This document shows positions 1 to 8,437 of a stretch of DNA of 64,000 bases, one piece after another (positions within the stretch are counted from its first letter, which is position 1; every line of letters starts with the position of its first letter). Under the pieces are notes generated by a model. It did not search any database. It saw only the letters and a list, made by a program, of their open reading frames with translations, and had not been told where the DNA came from. Source of the stretch: an uncultured Rhodanobacteraceae bacterium (GTDB taxonomy: Bacteria > Pseudomonadota > Gammaproteobacteria > Xanthomonadales > SZUA-5). The stretch is from NCBI GenBank assembly GCA_937928755.1, contig CALEZI010000127.1:1-64000 (forward strand), written 5' to 3'. The position numbers and the translations under genes are program-made.

Positions 1-152
1 GGACGCAAAGGACGCAAAGGACGCAAAGGACGCAAAGGACGCAAAGGACGCAAAGTAAAGCAGGAATGACGTGAATGGAAAGGTCGGCAACGGGCGTTGC
101 GGGGACGCGAGAACTTGGCCTTTCGCTCTTCGTTGCGTCCTTTGCGGACAAA
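1..152. repeat. GACGCAAAG tandem repeat and inverted-end dispersed repeat
   Basis: Six head-to-tail copies of the 9-bp unit GACGCAAAG fill the first 55 bases. About 80 bp later TTGCGTCCTTTGCGG (133-147) is the inverted complement of the unit. The same design recurs at 39355-39470, so this is a dispersed palindromic repeat whose left arm has expanded here. It may continue left of the window. Confidence 0.8.
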
Positions 153-202
153 AAACCAGCTCAATGATCGCCGAACAGCCTGCCATCGGTGCCAGTGTGA
201 AG

Positions 203-232
203 TTGCCGACTTCAATCACGGCGGGTTATTAT
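203..232 (+). promoter_or_regulatory. Candidate sigma-70 promoter of rpsB-tsf
   Basis: TTGCCG (203-208) and TATTAT (227-232) are separated by 18 bp and fit -35 and -10 boxes. Transcription would begin near 239, about 178 nt before the rpsB start. This is the best promoter-like match upstream of rpsB and was found by eye only. Confidence 0.45.
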
Positions 233-238
233 CCCGAA

Positions 239-416
239 GATTTTTCGGCGCACCAAGTGTGTCGTGATCCGTCGGACGTCGCAATGTCGTGGCGCCGATG
301 ACTCCACACACGCATGGTTGTCGCGGTCGGGTTGGTGCCCAGGAAGGGCTCCCGAAGCGCATGCGTGGAGGCCCAACCATGGGGCTAACGCCCCGACATT
401 TCAAGGATTTGCAGTT
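239..416 (+). promoter_or_regulatory. Structured 5' leader of rpsB
   Basis: About 178 nt of untranslated leader holds several short inverted repeats. One is GGGGC-TAAC-GCCCC just before the Shine-Dalgarno AGGA. In gammaproteobacteria the rpsB-tsf leader is commonly structured and is the target of S2 autoregulation. That role is inferred here from position and hairpins only. Confidence 0.35.
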
Positions 417-1295
417 ATGCCCAGCGTTACCATGCGTCAAATGCTCGAGGCCGGTGTGCACTTCGGCCACCAGACCCGTTACTGGAACCCGAAGATGGGC
501 CCGTACATCTTCGGTGCCCGCGGCAAGATCCATATCGTCAATCTGGAAAAGACCCTGCCGCTGTTCAACGATGCGATGAATTTCATCAGCGGCCTGGCAC
601 AGCGCCGCAGCAGCATCCTGTTCGTCGGCACCAAGCGTTCGGCGCGCAACACGGTCAAGGAAGAAGCAGCGCGCTGCGGCATGCCGCACGTGTCGTCGCG
701 CTGGCTCGGCGGCATGCTGACCAACTTCCGCACCGTCAAGCAGTCGATCGCACGCCTGAAGGAACTGGAGACGCAGAGCACCGACGGCAGTTGGGAGCGC
801 CTGGTCAAGCATGAGGTGCTGCTGCTGAAGCGCGAGATGGAGAAACTCGACATCAGCCTCGGCGGCATCAAGAACATGAACAGCCTGCCGGACGCGCTGT
901 TTGTCATCGACACCGGTCACGAAGAGATTGCGATCAAGGAAGCCAGGAAGCTCGGCATTCCGGTGATCGGCATCGTCGATACCAATCACAACCCGGATCA
1001 TGTCGATTACGTGATCCCGGGCAACGACGACGCCATCAGCGCGATCCAGTTGTACGCGCGCGCTGCCGCCGATTCGGTGCTGGAAGGCAAGGCCGCCGCA
1101 CCGGCGATCGCGATGGGTTCGGGCGACGACTTCGTCGAACTCGACGCCGACGGCAACCCGCTGGCGGGTGCGCCCAAGCGCGAAGAAAACCGTCGCAACA
1201 AGCCGAACGACCGCAAGGGTCCGCCGCGCCGTCGTCCGGGTGGCGGTGGTGGCGGTGGCCGCCAGTCGCGCTCCGACGACAACTCGTCCGAGTAA
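417..1295 (+). CDS. rpsB: 30S ribosomal protein S2
   Basis: Ribosomal protein S2 of the small subunit, 292 aa. The family core starts at MRQMLEAGVHFGHQTRYWNPKM and continues through FVGTKRSA, WLGGMLTNF and the PDALFVID segment. The ATG at 417 is chosen because AGGA lies about 10 nt upstream and the family N-terminus begins there; the frame is open further upstream. The protein is about 50 residues longer than E. coli S2 (241 aa) because of a low-complexity Arg/Gly/Pro-rich tail with a run of seven glycines that ends in an acidic stretch. It is followed by tsf, the usual partner. Confidence 0.97.
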   Translation: MPSVTMRQMLEAGVHFGHQTRYWNPKMGPYIFGARGKIHIVNLEKTLPLFNDAMNFISGLAQRRSSILFVGTKRSARNTVKEEAARCGMPHVSSRWLGGMLTNFRTVKQSIARLKELETQSTDGSWERLVKHEVLLLKREMEKLDISLGGIKNMNSLPDALFVIDTGHEEIAIKEARKLGIPVIGIVDTNHNPDHVDYVIPGNDDAISAIQLYARAAADSVLEGKAAAPAIAMGSGDDFVELDADGNPLAGAPKREENRRNKPNDRKGPPRRRPGGGGGGGRQSRSDDNSSE

Positions 1296-1312
1296 GCAAG
1301 GGCTGTTGGTTA

Positions 1313-1472
1313 CAGGTGTTGGTGTTGGTTGAGTCAAAGGCAACAGCCGGCACTTGCCGACACCGACACCAAAAACCGACACCTGCTTGCTGTTGATTGG
1401 ATGTACTGGTGTTGGTCGAGTCGAAGCGACAATCCGGCTCTTTCCGACACCGACACCCACAACCAACACCCG
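1313..1472. repeat. Two tandem copies of a GTGTTGGT inverted repeat
   Basis: The rpsB-tsf spacer contains two related units. Each has GGTGTTGGT followed by GAGTC on the left (near 1313-1335 and 1405-1422) and CCGACACCGACACC followed by CAACACC-type sequence on the right (to about 1385 and 1472). Both can fold into long imperfect hairpins. They would sit in the rpsB-tsf transcript. Confidence 0.6.
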
Positions 1473-1564
1473 TTCCGGTTGCGCTCCGCGCCCCGGAGCA
1501 TCAATCACGCGGGGGTGTGCGCCTGGCGCGGCCCCCAAGACTTCGCACGACTCAAGGAATGAAC

Positions 1565-2446
1565 ATGGAAATCACCGCTGCCCTCGTGAAGGAACTGCGT
1601 GAGCGCTCCGGCGCCGGCATGATGGAATGCAAGAAGGCCCTCACCGAGAACGCGGGCAACATCGAAGCCGCGGCCGACTGGTTGCGTGCCACTGGCCTGG
1701 TCAAGGCCGACAAGAAGGCTACCCGCATCGCCGCCGAAGGTCGCGTTGCGCTGGCGCACGGCGATGGCCGCTCGGTGCTGGTCGAACTCAACTGCGAAAC
1801 CGATTTCGTCGGCAAGGACGAGAACTTCGCCAGGCTCGCCAACGAAGTTGCAGCCGCTGCAGTCGCCGCCGGCAGCGCCGACGTGGAGACGATCAAGGGG
1901 CTCAAGCTGGCCGACGGCAGCAGCGTCGACGAGGCGCGCCAGGCTTTGGTCGCGAAGATCGGCGAGAACCTGCAGGTGCGGCGCGCTGCGATGGTGAGCG
2001 CCCCGGTCATCGGCGCCTATGTGCACAGCAACAACAAGCTGGGTGTGCTGGTGGCGATGGAAGGCGGCACGCCGGAGCTGGCCAAGGGCATTGCCATGCA
2101 TATTGCGGCGATGAACCCGCAGTACCTGGACATGAGCCAGATCCCGAGCGAGGTGATGACCCGCGAACGCGACATCGCCATGGAGCAATCGAAGGACTCG
2201 GGCAAGCCGCCGGAAATCCTGGAAAAAATGATCCAGGGCAAGATCCGCAAGACGCTGGCCGAACAGACGCTGCTGGGCCAGGCCTACGCGGCGCCGGATG
2301 CCAACGGCATGGGCGTCGAGGAAGCGCTGAAGAAGGGCGGCGCCAAGGTGACCAGTTTCGTGCGCATCAATGTCGGCGAGGGCATCGAAAAGAAGGAAGA
2401 GAACTTCGCCGAAGAAGTGATGAAGCAGGTCCAGGCGAGCAAGTAA
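1565..2446 (+). CDS. tsf: Elongation factor Ts
   Basis: EF-Ts, the guanine-nucleotide exchange factor for EF-Tu, 293 aa (E. coli 283). The N-terminal UBA-like domain reads MEITAALVKELRERSGAG and then MMECKKAL. The conserved NCETDFV EF-Tu contact region follows at about residues 77-83. AAGGA (1554-1558) sits 6 nt before the ATG at 1565. The in-frame ATG at 1559 overlaps that Shine-Dalgarno and is less likely. A strong terminator follows the gene. Confidence 0.97.
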   Translation: MEITAALVKELRERSGAGMMECKKALTENAGNIEAAADWLRATGLVKADKKATRIAAEGRVALAHGDGRSVLVELNCETDFVGKDENFARLANEVAAAAVAAGSADVETIKGLKLADGSSVDEARQALVAKIGENLQVRRAAMVSAPVIGAYVHSNNKLGVLVAMEGGTPELAKGIAMHIAAMNPQYLDMSQIPSEVMTRERDIAMEQSKDSGKPPEILEKMIQGKIRKTLAEQTLLGQAYAAPDANGMGVEEALKKGGAKVTSFVRINVGEGIEKKEENFAEEVMKQVQASK

Positions 2447-2455
2447 CCGCAGGAT

Positions 2456-2484
2456 CGAAGGCCCCGACATCGGGGCCTTCGTTT
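2456..2484 (+). terminator. Rho-independent terminator after tsf
   Basis: CGAAGGCCCCG (2456-2466) pairs perfectly with CGGGGCCTTCG (2471-2481) around a 4-nt ACAT loop, and TTTG follows. It ends the rpsB-tsf transcript 10 nt after the stop codon. Confidence 0.85.
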
Positions 2485-2502
2485 GTGGGGGGCGGTGGTT
2501 GG

Positions 2503-2576
2503 TGTAGGAGCGACATGCATGTCGTGACGGCGGCGACCACCCTTCTGCGGTCGCGACGTACACGTCGCTGCTACAC
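2503..2576. repeat. GTAG-type REP doublet
   Basis: TGTAGGAGCGACATGCATGT on the left and its approximate complement ending GTCGCTGCTACAC on the right form two convergent REP-like palindromes headed by GTAG. They lie between tsf and pyrH. The GTAG head matches the REP class known from Xanthomonadaceae (SMAG type). Confidence 0.65.
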
Positions 2577-2604
2577 GAACAGACATCGACAGGAGATGAG
2601 ACGC

Positions 2605-3333
2605 ATGAGCAGCACACCACCGGCCTACAAACGCATCCTGTTGAAACTGAGTGGCGAAGCGCTGCTTGGAACCGAAGATTACGGCATCGACCCCGAGGTG
2701 CTGCGCGGCCTGGCGGCCGAGATCATCGAAGTGGCTGCGTCCGGCGTGCAGATTGGCCTGGTGGTCGGCGGCGGCAACATCTTCCGCGGGGTCGGCCTGG
2801 CCAAGAGTGGCATGGACCGCGCGACTGCCGACCACATGGGCATGCTGGCGACGGTGATGAACTCGCTGGCACTGCAGGACGCGATCGAGAAGCAGGGCGC
2901 GCCGTGCCGGGTGATGAGCGCGATCAAGATCAACGAGATCTGCGAGGACTACATCCGTCGCCGCGCCATTCGCCATCTGGAAAAGGGTCGCATCGTGGTC
3001 TTCGCGGCCGGCACCGGCAATCCATTCTTCACCACCGATTCTGCGGCTGCGTTGCGCGCCATCGAAATCAACGCCGACCTGATGCTGAAGGCGACCAAGG
3101 TCGACGGCCTGTACTCCGCCGATCCGGTGAAAGACCCGACCGCAGTGCGCTTCGACCGCATCAGCTACGACAGCGCGATCGAGCGCAAGCTCGCCGTGAT
3201 GGATACCACCGCGTTTGCGTTGTGTCGCGACTACCGCATGCCGATCCGCGTCTACGACCTGCACAAGCGCGGCGACCTGATGCGCATCGTCAAGGGCGAA
3301 AACGTCGGGACGCTCGTCGATCAGGGCGTCTGA
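2605..3333 (+). CDS. pyrH: UMP kinase
   Basis: Hexameric bacterial UMP kinase (UMP + ATP to UDP), of the amino-acid kinase family, 242 aa (E. coli 241). Visible motifs are YKRILLKLSGEAL at the N-terminus, VVGGGNIFRG, the DHMGMLAT segment and GTGNPFFTTDSAA in the phosphate-binding region. The start at 2605 leaves 9 nt to AGGAG (2591-2595). The ATG at 2596 directly abuts that Shine-Dalgarno. The spacer to frr contains a repeat. Confidence 0.97.
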   Translation: MSSTPPAYKRILLKLSGEALLGTEDYGIDPEVLRGLAAEIIEVAASGVQIGLVVGGGNIFRGVGLAKSGMDRATADHMGMLATVMNSLALQDAIEKQGAPCRVMSAIKINEICEDYIRRRAIRHLEKGRIVVFAAGTGNPFFTTDSAAALRAIEINADLMLKATKVDGLYSADPVKDPTAVRFDRISYDSAIERKLAVMDTTAFALCRDYRMPIRVYDLHKRGDLMRIVKGENVGTLVDQGV

Positions 3334-3345
3334 ACGGAGCTGGGA

Positions 3346-3503
3346 GAAGCGATGGCGGGGCTGGGAGAAGCAAGAGCGGGGCTGGGGGCTGGGGCGCAGG
3401 GCCGCGAACCTTGCGCTGGCGTCAAGCCGCATCTGGCTTGTTTCGCAGCCAACACGCTCGCGATTGGCCGCGCAAGGACGCCCCAGCCCGCAGTCCCCAG
3501 CCA
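3346..3503. repeat. GC-rich inverted repeat between pyrH and frr
   Basis: Direct copies of GCTGGGAGAAGC (near 3349 and 3360) are followed by a G-rich arm (GGGGCTGGGGGCTGGGGCG, 3378-3396). This arm is largely complementary to the C-rich stretch 3479-3502. The whole spacer could fold into one long hairpin. It has the look of a dispersed intergenic repeat, but no second copy was seen in this window. Confidence 0.5.
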
Positions 3504-3568
3504 CGCCTTTGCCGTCGCCCCACCGCTATACTCCGCGCCCATCCAAAGGCCGACACAAGGAAGATGCC

Positions 3569-4135
3569 ATGGCTACGACGATTGCCGCGATCAAGGCTGA
3601 TGCCGATACGCGCATGAAGAAGTGCATCGAGGTGCTCAAGCACGAGTTGGTGAAGTTGCGCACAGGCCGCGCTTCGGCGCAGTTGCTCGATCATCTGCGC
3701 GTCGATTACTACGGCAGCGCGGTGCCGATCAGCCAGGTTGCCAACGTGACGGTCGCCGACGCGCGCACCATTCAGGTGCAGCCGTGGGAGAAAGCGATGG
3801 TCGGCGCCGTCGAGCGCGCCATCATGACCTCCGATCTCGGCCTGACGCCGAATACCGCCGGGCAAGTGATCCGCATCGCGCTGCCGCCGCTGACCGAGCA
3901 GCGCCGCAAGGAGCTGGCCAAGGTGGTGGCGCACGAAGCGGAAAACACCAAGGTGGCGATTCGCAACGTGCGCCGCGATGCCAATCACCAGTGCAAGGAG
4001 TTGCTCAAGGCGAAGCTGGTCACCGAGGACGAGGACCGGCGTGCGGAAGACGACATCCAGAAGCTGACGGACAAGATGATCAAGGACGTCGATGTCGTCG
4101 CCAAGCACAAGGAAGACGAGTTGATGCAGCTTTGA
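3569..4135 (+). CDS. frr: Ribosome recycling factor
   Basis: RRF splits post-termination ribosomes together with EF-G. It is 188 aa (E. coli 185). The conserved KLRTGRAS near residue 33 and the C-terminal helix QKLTDKMIKDVD match the family three-helix bundle. The ATG at 3569 has AAGGAAG 6-12 nt upstream and gives the usual N-terminus. It sits between pyrH and uppS, the conserved order. Confidence 0.96.
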   Translation: MATTIAAIKADADTRMKKCIEVLKHELVKLRTGRASAQLLDHLRVDYYGSAVPISQVANVTVADARTIQVQPWEKAMVGAVERAIMTSDLGLTPNTAGQVIRIALPPLTEQRRKELAKVVAHEAENTKVAIRNVRRDANHQCKELLKAKLVTEDEDRRAEDDIQKLTDKMIKDVDVVAKHKEDELMQL

Positions 4136-4152
4136 CCGGCGGCGTCGCGCCC

Positions 4153-4911
4153 GTGTCCCAGACGCCGAGCCCGGGCCGCGTGCCGCGCCATGTTGCCATC
4201 GTCATGGATGGCAACGGCCGCTGGGCAGCGCAACGCCGGCGACCCCGTGCGTTTGGCCATCGCGCCGGGGTGAAGGCGGTGCGCCGTACCATCGAAGCCT
4301 GCGTTCGCGCCGGCGTCGAAGTGCTCACGGTGTTTGCCTTCAGCAGCGAGAACTGGTCGCGGCCGGAGGACGAGGTACGTCACCTGATGGACCTGTTCCT
4401 GCGCGCATTGCGCAAGGAAGCGCGTGAACTGGCGAGCAATGGCGTCAAGTTGCGCTTCATTGGCGAACGCGAGCGATTCTCGCCCGAACTGCGCGCCGCC
4501 ATGGCCGAGTCCGAGTCTGCGCCGCTGGCGAATCTGCGGCTGACGCTGAACATTGCCGTCAACTATGGTGGGCGCTGGGATATCGTCAACGCGGCGCGTG
4601 AGTTGGCTCGGGCGGCCCGCGCCGGTCTGATTGATCCCGAACAGATCGATCAGGCCAGTCTGGAGAAATACCTGTCGTTGACGCCGCTGCCGGAGCCCGA
4701 TCTGTTCATCCGCACCGGCGGCGACGCCCGCATCAGCAATTTCCTGTTGTGGCATCTGGCCTACACCGAACTCTACTTCACGCCCGTGTTGTGGCCGGAT
4801 TTCGACGACGCGGCGCTGAACGCGGCGCTGGTCGAGTTCGCCCAGCGCGAGCGTCGCTTCGGCAAGACCAGCGCCCAGCTGCAGGCGGTCGAGGAACTGG
4901 CCCATGGCTGA
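4153..4911 (+). CDS. uppS: Undecaprenyl diphosphate synthase
   Basis: Cis-prenyltransferase that makes the C55 carrier lipid for peptidoglycan and O-antigen, about 252 aa (E. coli 253). The signature HVAIVMDGNGRWA is near the N-terminus, FAFSSENWSRP follows, and the C-terminal substrate site reads DLFIRTGGDARISNFLLWH and then AYTELYF. The start is taken as GTG at 4153. A TTG at 4132 that overlaps the frr stop is an alternative adding 7 residues. The gene overlaps cdsA by 8 nt. Confidence 0.93.
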   Translation: MSQTPSPGRVPRHVAIVMDGNGRWAAQRRRPRAFGHRAGVKAVRRTIEACVRAGVEVLTVFAFSSENWSRPEDEVRHLMDLFLRALRKEARELASNGVKLRFIGERERFSPELRAAMAESESAPLANLRLTLNIAVNYGGRWDIVNAARELARAARAGLIDPEQIDQASLEKYLSLTPLPEPDLFIRTGGDARISNFLLWHLAYTELYFTPVLWPDFDDAALNAALVEFAQRERRFGKTSAQLQAVEELAHG

Positions 4912-5767
4912 CGCGCCGACCCTGATCTCCCGGCTGTTCGGCGAAGGCGGGCTGCGCGCGCGCGTGATCACGGCGCTGTTGCTGGCGCCGCTGGCCATCG
5001 GCGCAGTCCTGTTTCTGCCGAGCACCTGGTTTGCGCTGTGTTTCGGTTTGGTGCTGTGTTACGCGATCTGGGAATGGACCCGGGTGATCGGCTTCCGCGG
5101 CCGGCCACTGCGGGCGGTAGCGGTGATCGTCAACGGCCTGATCATGGCCACGCTGCTGGTCCTGGACCCGGCGGGCTGGTTGTTGCCGATTGCCTGGGTC
5201 GGGGTGGTCTGGTGGTGCATCGCGATCTTCTGGTTGCGTGCGTTCGAGTTCGGTTCGGCGCCTACCCGGCGCAATCGCGAGATCAAGATGTTGGTCGGCA
5301 GCATGATGGTGGTGCCGGCCTGGGTTGCGGCCTGGCTGATCCATCGCGAGCCGGCGGCCGGACCCTGGTGGACCTTGTTCGTACTGATGCTGATCTGGGT
5401 GGCCGATGTATCCGCCTATTTTGCCGGGCGCCGCTTTGGTGAGCACAAGCTGGCGCCACGCATCAGTCCCGGGAAGACCCGCGAGGGCGTGTACGGGGCG
5501 CTGCTCGGGACCGTCTTGTTTGCTGCTGTTGCCGGATGGCTGATCGAGCCGATCCCGGTGGGACATGCCCTGCTGATCATTCTGGCAACGGTGACGGTGC
5601 TGTTCTCGATTGTCGGCGATTTGTTCGAAAGCCTGATCAAGCGCCAGTCGAACCTGAAGGATTCGGGCTCGCTGTTGCCTGGTCACGGCGGCATGCTCGA
5701 CCGTATCGACAGTGTGTTGTCGGCGCTGCCGATCTTCGTCTGCGGTCGCTACCTGATCGGTCTATGA
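4904..5767 (+). CDS. cdsA: Phosphatidate cytidylyltransferase
   Basis: CDP-diacylglycerol synthase, an inner-membrane enzyme at the head of phospholipid synthesis, 287 aa with about eight hydrophobic segments. The C-terminal signature SLIKRQSNLKDSGSLLPGHG followed by GMLDRIDS matches the CDP-transferase motif with its metal-binding acidic residues. It overlaps uppS by 8 nt and dxr by 4 nt (ATGA), so all three are probably translationally coupled. Confidence 0.96.
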   Translation: MADAPTLISRLFGEGGLRARVITALLLAPLAIGAVLFLPSTWFALCFGLVLCYAIWEWTRVIGFRGRPLRAVAVIVNGLIMATLLVLDPAGWLLPIAWVGVVWWCIAIFWLRAFEFGSAPTRRNREIKMLVGSMMVVPAWVAAWLIHREPAAGPWWTLFVLMLIWVADVSAYFAGRRFGEHKLAPRISPGKTREGVYGALLGTVLFAAVAGWLIEPIPVGHALLIILATVTVLFSIVGDLFESLIKRQSNLKDSGSLLPGHGGMLDRIDSVLSALPIFVCGRYLIGL

Positions 5768-6942
5768 AGGCAATCTGCCTGCTCGGCGCAACCGGATCGA
5801 TCGGCGCGAGCACGCTCGACCTGATCGAGCGGCATCCGGACCGCTATCGACTGCACACGGTGGTTGCGGCGCGCGATGACGCCGCAATGCTGGAGATCTG
5901 CCGGCGCTTGCGGCCATCGCTGGCGGTGATGGCGGAGTCTGCCGCGGCGCAACGATTGCGCGAAAGTCTGCGCGCGGCTGGACTCGCCACTGCGGTCGAA
6001 GAAGGCGCCGCCGCGATCGATTCAGCCGCCGCACAGGCGGCGATCGACATCGTGGTGGCCGCGATTGTCGGCGCTGCCGGCCTGGCGCCTACGCTCGCGG
6101 CCGCGCGTGCCGGCAAGCGCATCCTGCTCGCGAACAAGGAGGCGCTGGTGTGCGCCGGCGCGCTGCTGATGCGCGCCGTAGAGCAGGGGGGCGCACAGTT
6201 GTTGCCGATCGACAGCGAGCACAACGCCATTTTCCAGTGCCTGCCTGCGGCCAGCGATCGACCACCGCGCGGCGTGCGCCAGCTATGGCTCACCGCTTCC
6301 GGCGGGCCGTTTCGTGGCTGGTCGCGCGAACAACTCGCTGCGGTGAGCGTGGCCCAGGCCTGCGCGCATCCCAACTGGGTCATGGGGCCGAAGATATCGG
6401 TGGACTCGGCGACCCTGATGAACAAGGGCCTCGAAGTCATCGAGGCGCATTTCCTGTTCGGCCTGGAGCGCTCGCGCATCCGCGTCCTCGTGCACCCGCA
6501 GAGCACGGTGCATTCGCTGGTCGAATACACCGATGGCAGTTTCCTGGCGCAGCTCGGCAGTGCCGACATGCGCATCCCGATCGCCCATGCATTGGCCTGG
6601 CCCGAGCGCATCGAGTCCGGAGCTGCGGTGCTCGATCTGGCGACGCTGTCGCGACTGGATTTTGCGGAACCCGACGTGCACGCGTTTCCGTGCCTGCAAC
6701 TGGCGTGCGACGCATTGGACGCCGGTGGCACCGCGCCGGCCGTGCTGAACGCCGCAAACGAGGTCGCCGTTGCTGCGTTCCTGAACGGGAGGCTTGGATT
6801 CCTGCAGATTGCCGCCATCGTTAACGAGGCTTTAAATGGTTGTGCACTATCGTCCGCAGAGTCGCTCGATGCGGTGCTCGATGCCGATGCTCAGGCGCGT
6901 CGCTTCGCTCAGTTGGCGATCGACTCGGACGTAAGGAATTGA
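5764..6942 (+). CDS. dxr: 1-deoxy-D-xylulose-5-phosphate reductoisomerase
   Basis: Second enzyme of the MEP isoprenoid pathway (DXP to MEP, NADPH- and metal-dependent), 392 aa. It has the NADPH-binding GATGSIG at residues 8-14, LANKEALV, the metal and substrate residues in PIDSEHNAIFQ, the SGGPFR flexible loop, and the WVMGPKISVDSATLMNKGLE segment. The start overlaps the cdsA stop (ATGA). It supplies precursors used by UppS two genes upstream. Confidence 0.97.
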   Translation: MKAICLLGATGSIGASTLDLIERHPDRYRLHTVVAARDDAAMLEICRRLRPSLAVMAESAAAQRLRESLRAAGLATAVEEGAAAIDSAAAQAAIDIVVAAIVGAAGLAPTLAAARAGKRILLANKEALVCAGALLMRAVEQGGAQLLPIDSEHNAIFQCLPAASDRPPRGVRQLWLTASGGPFRGWSREQLAAVSVAQACAHPNWVMGPKISVDSATLMNKGLEVIEAHFLFGLERSRIRVLVHPQSTVHSLVEYTDGSFLAQLGSADMRIPIAHALAWPERIESGAAVLDLATLSRLDFAEPDVHAFPCLQLACDALDAGGTAPAVLNAANEVAVAAFLNGRLGFLQIAAIVNEALNGCALSSAESLDAVLDADAQARRFAQLAIDSDVRN

Positions 6943-6975
6943 CATGAATCAGGCGCGACGAACTTTGGAGATCAC

Positions 6976-8322
6976 GTGGAACTAGTGCTGGGTTCGATCT
7001 TCTGGTTTCTGGTGGCGACCAGCTTGCTGGTGACCTTCCACGAGTTCGGCCACTTCTGGGTGGCCAGGCGCTGCGGTGTCAAGGTGCTGCGCTTCAGCGT
7101 CGGACTGGGCAAACCACTGTGGTCGCGGCGCGGCAAGGACGGCACCGAATACGTGATCGCCGCGATTCCGCTCGGCGGCTACGTGAAAATGCTCGATGAA
7201 CGCGAAGCCGAGGTGGAAACTGCCGAGGTCGGCAGAGCGTTCAATCGCAAGCCACTCGGTCAGCGTGTCGCGATCGTCGCTGCCGGTCCGTTGTTCAACC
7301 TGGCTTTTGCCCTGTTTGCGTTCTGGCTGATGCTGTTGGTCGGCGTTCGCGACTATGCGCCGTTCGTCGGCGAAACCACCGGGCTGGCGGCCAAAGCCGG
7401 ATTGCAGCGCGGTGATCTGATCCTCGCCGTGGATGAACGCCCGACCAGCAACTGGACGCATGTGCTGGTCGATCTGACCACGCGTGCCTACCGCGGCCAG
7501 ACGGTCCAGATCGATGTGCGCCGCGCCAACGGCGACATCGTGACCCGACCGATGAACCTGGGCGACCTCGGCGAGGCGGTCGACGAGGAGCGGTTTCTGG
7601 CACAACTGGGCCTGAAGCCCTGGCACTGGGTACCGCCGGCGGTCGCCGGAAGCCTGCGCGAGGGCGATCCGGCGATGGTCGCCGGCTTGCGTGCGGGCGA
7701 TCGCGTGATCAAGGTGGGCGACACCGAAGTCGACCGCTTCGCATCGATGAGCGAGGCGATCCAGGTCGAGGGCGCTGCCAATGATGGGCGCATCCGTCTG
7801 CTGATCGAGCGCAACGGCATCCGCGAGACACTGATCATTCCCGCGCGTTCCGAACAGCGCGGCGAAAAATCGGTCTGGCTGATCGGCGTGGGCCCGGACA
7901 TGCGCGAGACCACACGGCGCCATGGACCTCTGGAAGCGGTCCCGCAGGCCTTTGCCGAGACCTGGCGACTGACGACCGGCAGTGTCCGCGTGATCTGGCA
8001 CATGCTGGTGGGCGATGCGCAGTTGAAGAATGTCTCCGGTCCGATCAGCATTGCGCAGTTCGCCAACTACTCGGCTGAAGGTGGGTTCACGCAGTTCCTG
8101 CGGTTCCTCGGCCTCATCAGCCTGAGTCTTTGCATCATGAATCTGCTGCCGATTCCGATCCTGGATGGCGGTCATTTGTTGTATTACTTTATCGAGTGGG
8201 TGAAAGGTAGTCCGCTGAGCGATCGCGCGCAGGCTGTTGGTCATTACCTGGGGTTGGGAGCCTTGCTGGCGCTGATGTGTCTGGCATTCTTCAACGACTT
8301 CAGCAGGCTGATGTCTTCGTAG
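6976..8322 (+). CDS. rseP: Site-2 protease RseP
   Basis: Inner-membrane zinc metalloprotease that cleaves anti-sigma factor RseA and leftover signal peptides, 448 aa (E. coli 450). The zinc site HEFGH lies in TM1 (about residues 22-26), two PDZ domains occupy the middle, and the C-terminal NLLPIPILDGGHL carries the third zinc ligand. The start is GTG with TTGGAG about 8 nt upstream. It sits between dxr and bamA as in most gammaproteobacteria. Confidence 0.96.
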   Translation: MELVLGSIFWFLVATSLLVTFHEFGHFWVARRCGVKVLRFSVGLGKPLWSRRGKDGTEYVIAAIPLGGYVKMLDEREAEVETAEVGRAFNRKPLGQRVAIVAAGPLFNLAFALFAFWLMLLVGVRDYAPFVGETTGLAAKAGLQRGDLILAVDERPTSNWTHVLVDLTTRAYRGQTVQIDVRRANGDIVTRPMNLGDLGEAVDEERFLAQLGLKPWHWVPPAVAGSLREGDPAMVAGLRAGDRVIKVGDTEVDRFASMSEAIQVEGAANDGRIRLLIERNGIRETLIIPARSEQRGEKSVWLIGVGPDMRETTRRHGPLEAVPQAFAETWRLTTGSVRVIWHMLVGDAQLKNVSGPISIAQFANYSAEGGFTQFLRFLGLISLSLCIMNLLPIPILDGGHLLYYFIEWVKGSPLSDRAQAVGHYLGLGALLALMCLAFFNDFSRLMSS

Positions 8323-8437
8323 TGCGGTGCTCGTTGCACAACTGGCCTTGCCGTTCACCCCAGAGACCACGCAAACGTATTCACAAACACAACGCGTGGC
8401 TCCCCCTGACGACGATATGCCCTGAGGCTTTGCGTGC

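Noticed and set aside
71..301. 76-codon frame upstream of rpsB
   Set aside because: It lies across the dispersed repeat and the rpsB promoter and has no ribosome-binding site or protein-like features.
216..1538. 440-codon minus-strand frame over rpsB
   Set aside because: It is the antisense of rpsB with biased, arginine-rich translation and no recognisable domain. High GC makes such frames common here.
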